Assembly: GCF_003265705.1 (NCBI RefSeq)
Contig: NW_020312785.1
Span: 130,770,498 to 130,834,497 of the forward strand
Direction of reading: 5' to 3'
Length of the DNA stretch: 64,000 nucleotides
Origin: Callorhinus ursinus
Taxonomy: Eukaryota; Chordata; Mammalia; Carnivora; Otariidae
The notes under the pieces are model-generated. The model ran no database searches. It worked only from the letters and a program-made list of their open reading frames with translations, and was not told the DNA's origin. The translations under genes and the position numbers were made by a program. Below are positions 61,481-64,000 of the stretch, piece after piece (the first letter of the stretch is position 1; each line of letters begins with the position of its first letter).

Positions 61481-61934
61481 ATTCCACCAAGGTCCTTGAG
61501 GAAGGAATAAAATAAATCTGGAGGAGTCATGCCCACCTTCTGCAGAGGGTGCTGCGGAAGGCGCCAATGGCACCTGCCTTTTGAAGGCCTTCTGTGGCAT
61601 CCCTTCTGCAAACTCCTTTCTGGCTTTCCTCCCCAGCATTCAAAATGAAAGCTAGTTTTATAGACTCTCCGGGCTGATTTTCACTGAGGTGAGTAACTAA
61701 AGCTATGCGTCTGGGATACACAGTTCCCTTTGCTGAGCTGTTTACATTTGTCAGAGGCCTAAACACCAGGCCCCAGGAACCTTGCCTTTCACTCACTGGG
61801 TGGTTCCGCTCTGCCTGCCTCCAGAGGCAGCAGAGACGTCCTGAGCAGGCCTAGACCACAGCAGCGAGAGCCTCATCCTCGGAATGGCCGTCGTCCTGAG
61901 ACATCTGGAATCAAGCAAGGTCTTGGGGGAACTT

Positions 61935-62400
61935 CATTCCTCATTGATTCATTGAACAAATATTTACTGAGCCCCTGCATGTAGGTGGACGGAACAGCCC
62001 GTGCAAAGACCCGGGGGCAAGTGCATGACCACTTGTTCACAGGTGGCAAAAGCCCCGTGAGGCTGGGCTGGAGTGAGCTGGGGGCGAGTGGGAAGACAGG
62101 GAGCCAGAGAGTAGCGGCCAGATCTGGGAAGGCCTCACAGGCCTTTGGTCTGAGATGAGAAATCATTGGCGATGTTGAGCAGTACGGTGATTTGCTCTGA
62201 CTTTTGTTTTGAAGGGATCCCTATGTTCCTTTGATAAGAATAGACTGGAAGGCGGCCAGAGTGGAATGAGGGAAACCAGAGAGGAGGCTGTTGCAGTAAT
62301 CCAGGCAGGTGGTGATGGTGGATCAGACCAGGAGGGTGGTGGTGGTGGCGGGACCTCCTCTCTAACTCCTAACAGTTCTTTGGAGGGAGGATGTGACATT
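61935..62400 (-). repeat. L2 fragment, antisense
   Basis: The phrases gaacaaatatttactgagcc, agcccgtgcaaagacccggg, gatctgggaaggcctcacag and gttgcagtaatccaggcagg are the inverted L2 3' region. Confidence 0.68.
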
Positions 62401-62439
62401 GTCAGACCTAAACTCTCTCAGCTATGACTGTTCATCAGT

Positions 62440-62960
62440 CCGAATTCTTCCTGCTATGAGCGAGAGGAACCCAAACTCAAATCAACTTAGACTTTTTCCA
62501 GAAGGTCATGGTGTGGATCAGGCATGGCTGGATCCAGCATTTCAGTATCATCAGGAAAGAACCACTCTCCCTCTCTCTTTCCATGACTCACCTCAGCTTT
62601 CCTTTGAGTTGGCTTCATTTTTAAGAAGGCCTTCTCCACCTGGTAGCCCTGGAAAACTCCTGGCAGCCCACACTGATGGCTTTGCTTCTCCAGTTGTTCC
62701 GTCCAAAGTCTCAGACGTGAGCTTCACGGGCCTGCTGTCAGGCACCTGCTCTTTTCGGAACCGATCTCTATGGCCAGGAGGAGGGCCTGCTGTGATTAAG
62801 CAGACCAGAGTCAAGTGTCCTCCCTGCATTCAAGGGAGTTAGGCAGCCCTGCCCAAACCCCAAGGGCTCAGAGGGAGGGAGGTGCAGTCCTCCAAAGGAC
62901 TCCAGAGGCAGGAGAGAAGGGTGGCAAAAAGGCAAGAATACAAGGTAGTCATTCAGCTGC
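62440..62960. repeat. Ancient interspersed repeat of uncertain family
   Basis: The phrases gaacccaaactcaaatcaac, ggatcaggcatggctggatc, gagttggcttcatttttaag and gcagaccagagtcaagtgtc match an old mammalian repeat that I recognise but cannot name. It may be the same family as the scrap at about 26.5 kb. The overlapping frames of 149 and 78 codons come from it. Confidence 0.45.
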
Positions 62961-64000
62961 ATTCACACCAGAGATTCTGCTCTGGAGATTAGAGAAAGAG
63001 AAAAAAGAAAACAAAAACCCCCACAAAAACCACTTTCTTGGGTATGTTGTAGTCTGGTCCTCGCCAAAAGCTGAGACCTTCAGTAATTTCTGGCAAGTTC
63101 GTAGTGGCGTCCTATTTCCTGTGTGTACTGTGAGCATTCCCCTTCCTGATTAAATGAGGAAAGCTAGTTTGAGGCTTGTAATGGGCCGTGGAGTGGGGAC
63201 CCAGATGGGGACTTTGCTGGCCATGCTCCCTCTGCTCGTGGGGACAGAGGAGAAGATGGCCCCTGCTGTTGTCGGAACCCTGTGGCGGTGCCGTGGGCAA
63301 GTAGGGGTGCTGAGGAAAGAGATCCAACACTGACTAAATAAACCCCTAGAACACACCAGGCACCATTTGTACCCTGGGATCTCACTTCATCTCCCCCGCA
63401 GCCTTTGAGGGCAGGTGGCACATATCCCTCTTTACAAATGGGGAGACTGAGGCATTGCTTACTGGAGGGCACCCCTGTCAGCTGGGGATCAGGTCGACCT
63501 GGGATCCACTTGCAGCCCCTCGATGGCAAGTTAGCTCACGTCTCTCTGAGATGGGCTTTCCGCGTCTTAGGATGCGGCTAAGAGCACGCCCCGTCTTGGC
63601 TGGGTGGGGCTGGGTGAGGTCCGGAGCCGGCCGGGATAGGGCCTGCCGTGGCAAGTCCCAGACAGCAGCAGGCGCTTTCTCTGCCAGGCTGTCAGCTCGC
63701 CAGGGCTGGAAGCGTGTCTGGTGTGCTCGGCTGTCACACCCCAGCCCCTGGCTGCGTGCTCACGGGTCAGGAACCCTTCATGGAACAGAGGGAGGGAGGA
63801 GAGAGGCGGCGAATGAGTGAGTGAATGAATGAATGCAAATGGATGAGGGGATCCGGCCACTAGGTGGCAGCAGGTGGACTGAAATCTGCTAATGTCACAG
63901 GGGTGCCGAGGAAGGGTTCCCCCTGATTGATTCTCTGGCTCCCAGAAGCTAAGGGCTCCTGCGGCAACCCGGGCTTCGGGGTCCAGGGTAAAAGCCGCTG
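62961..64000. other. Unannotated intron to the window end
   Basis: A MIR-like antisense scrap lies near 63385-63460 (acaaatggggagactgaggc) and a GAAT run near 63818-63834. No RAR exon is seen before the edge. Confidence 0.4.

Overview
This is vertebrate nuclear DNA, almost entirely intronic. It carries twelve recognisable copies of a tRNA-derived carnivore SINE (SINEC), with heads like GGGGCGCCTGGGTGGCTCAG and tails like AAATAAATAAATAAAATC, plus one 25-bp stub. The SINE type resembles the copies of bears, seals and mustelids (Arctoidea) more than those of dog or cat. That placement is from memory of the families, not from a search.

The one coding feature I can support is a single 161-bp exon at 52694-52854 (+), with a canonical acceptor and donor. 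Its translation matches the hinge and the first helix of the ligand-binding domain of retinoic acid receptor beta (RARB, NR1B2). The other RARB exons (zinc fingers upstream, the rest of the ligand-binding domain downstream) were not found, so about 52.7 kb upstream and 11.1 kb downstream are read as RARB intron. I saw no rRNA, tRNA, CRISPR, operon or prokaryotic-style system, and no credible second protein gene. Open frames elsewhere are chance or repeat-derived.

Layout: 1-2.3 kb has old L1 pieces and a hAT element. 2.7-17.2 kb has four SINECs, a MER2-like Tigger element, L2 and MIR fragments, an L1 end and an MLT1 LTR. 17.4-19.0 kb is a 5'-truncated antisense L1 with decayed ORF2. 19-32 kb has SINECs, a (CA)24 array, MER20, hAT and L2 pieces and an L1 end. 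32-37 kb has GGAT/GGAA arrays, repeat-poor AT-rich DNA and a T/A inverted repeat. 37-42 kb is rich in L2, including a long decayed ORF2 piece. 42-52 kb has an LTR, SINECs, an L1 piece, a repeat-poor AT-rich block near 47 kb and a GC-rich block near 49 kb. After the exon come MIR/L2 pieces, two SINECs, an LTR, and a repeat-poor block near 61 kb that looks like a possible conserved non-coding element.

What may deserve a second look: the very short SINE insertion with a 20-bp target duplication (31.1 kb), three candidate conserved non-coding blocks (32.7, 46.8, 61.0 kb), two nuclear-receptor-like half-site arrangements, and several local tandem duplications. I found no convincing undescribed system.
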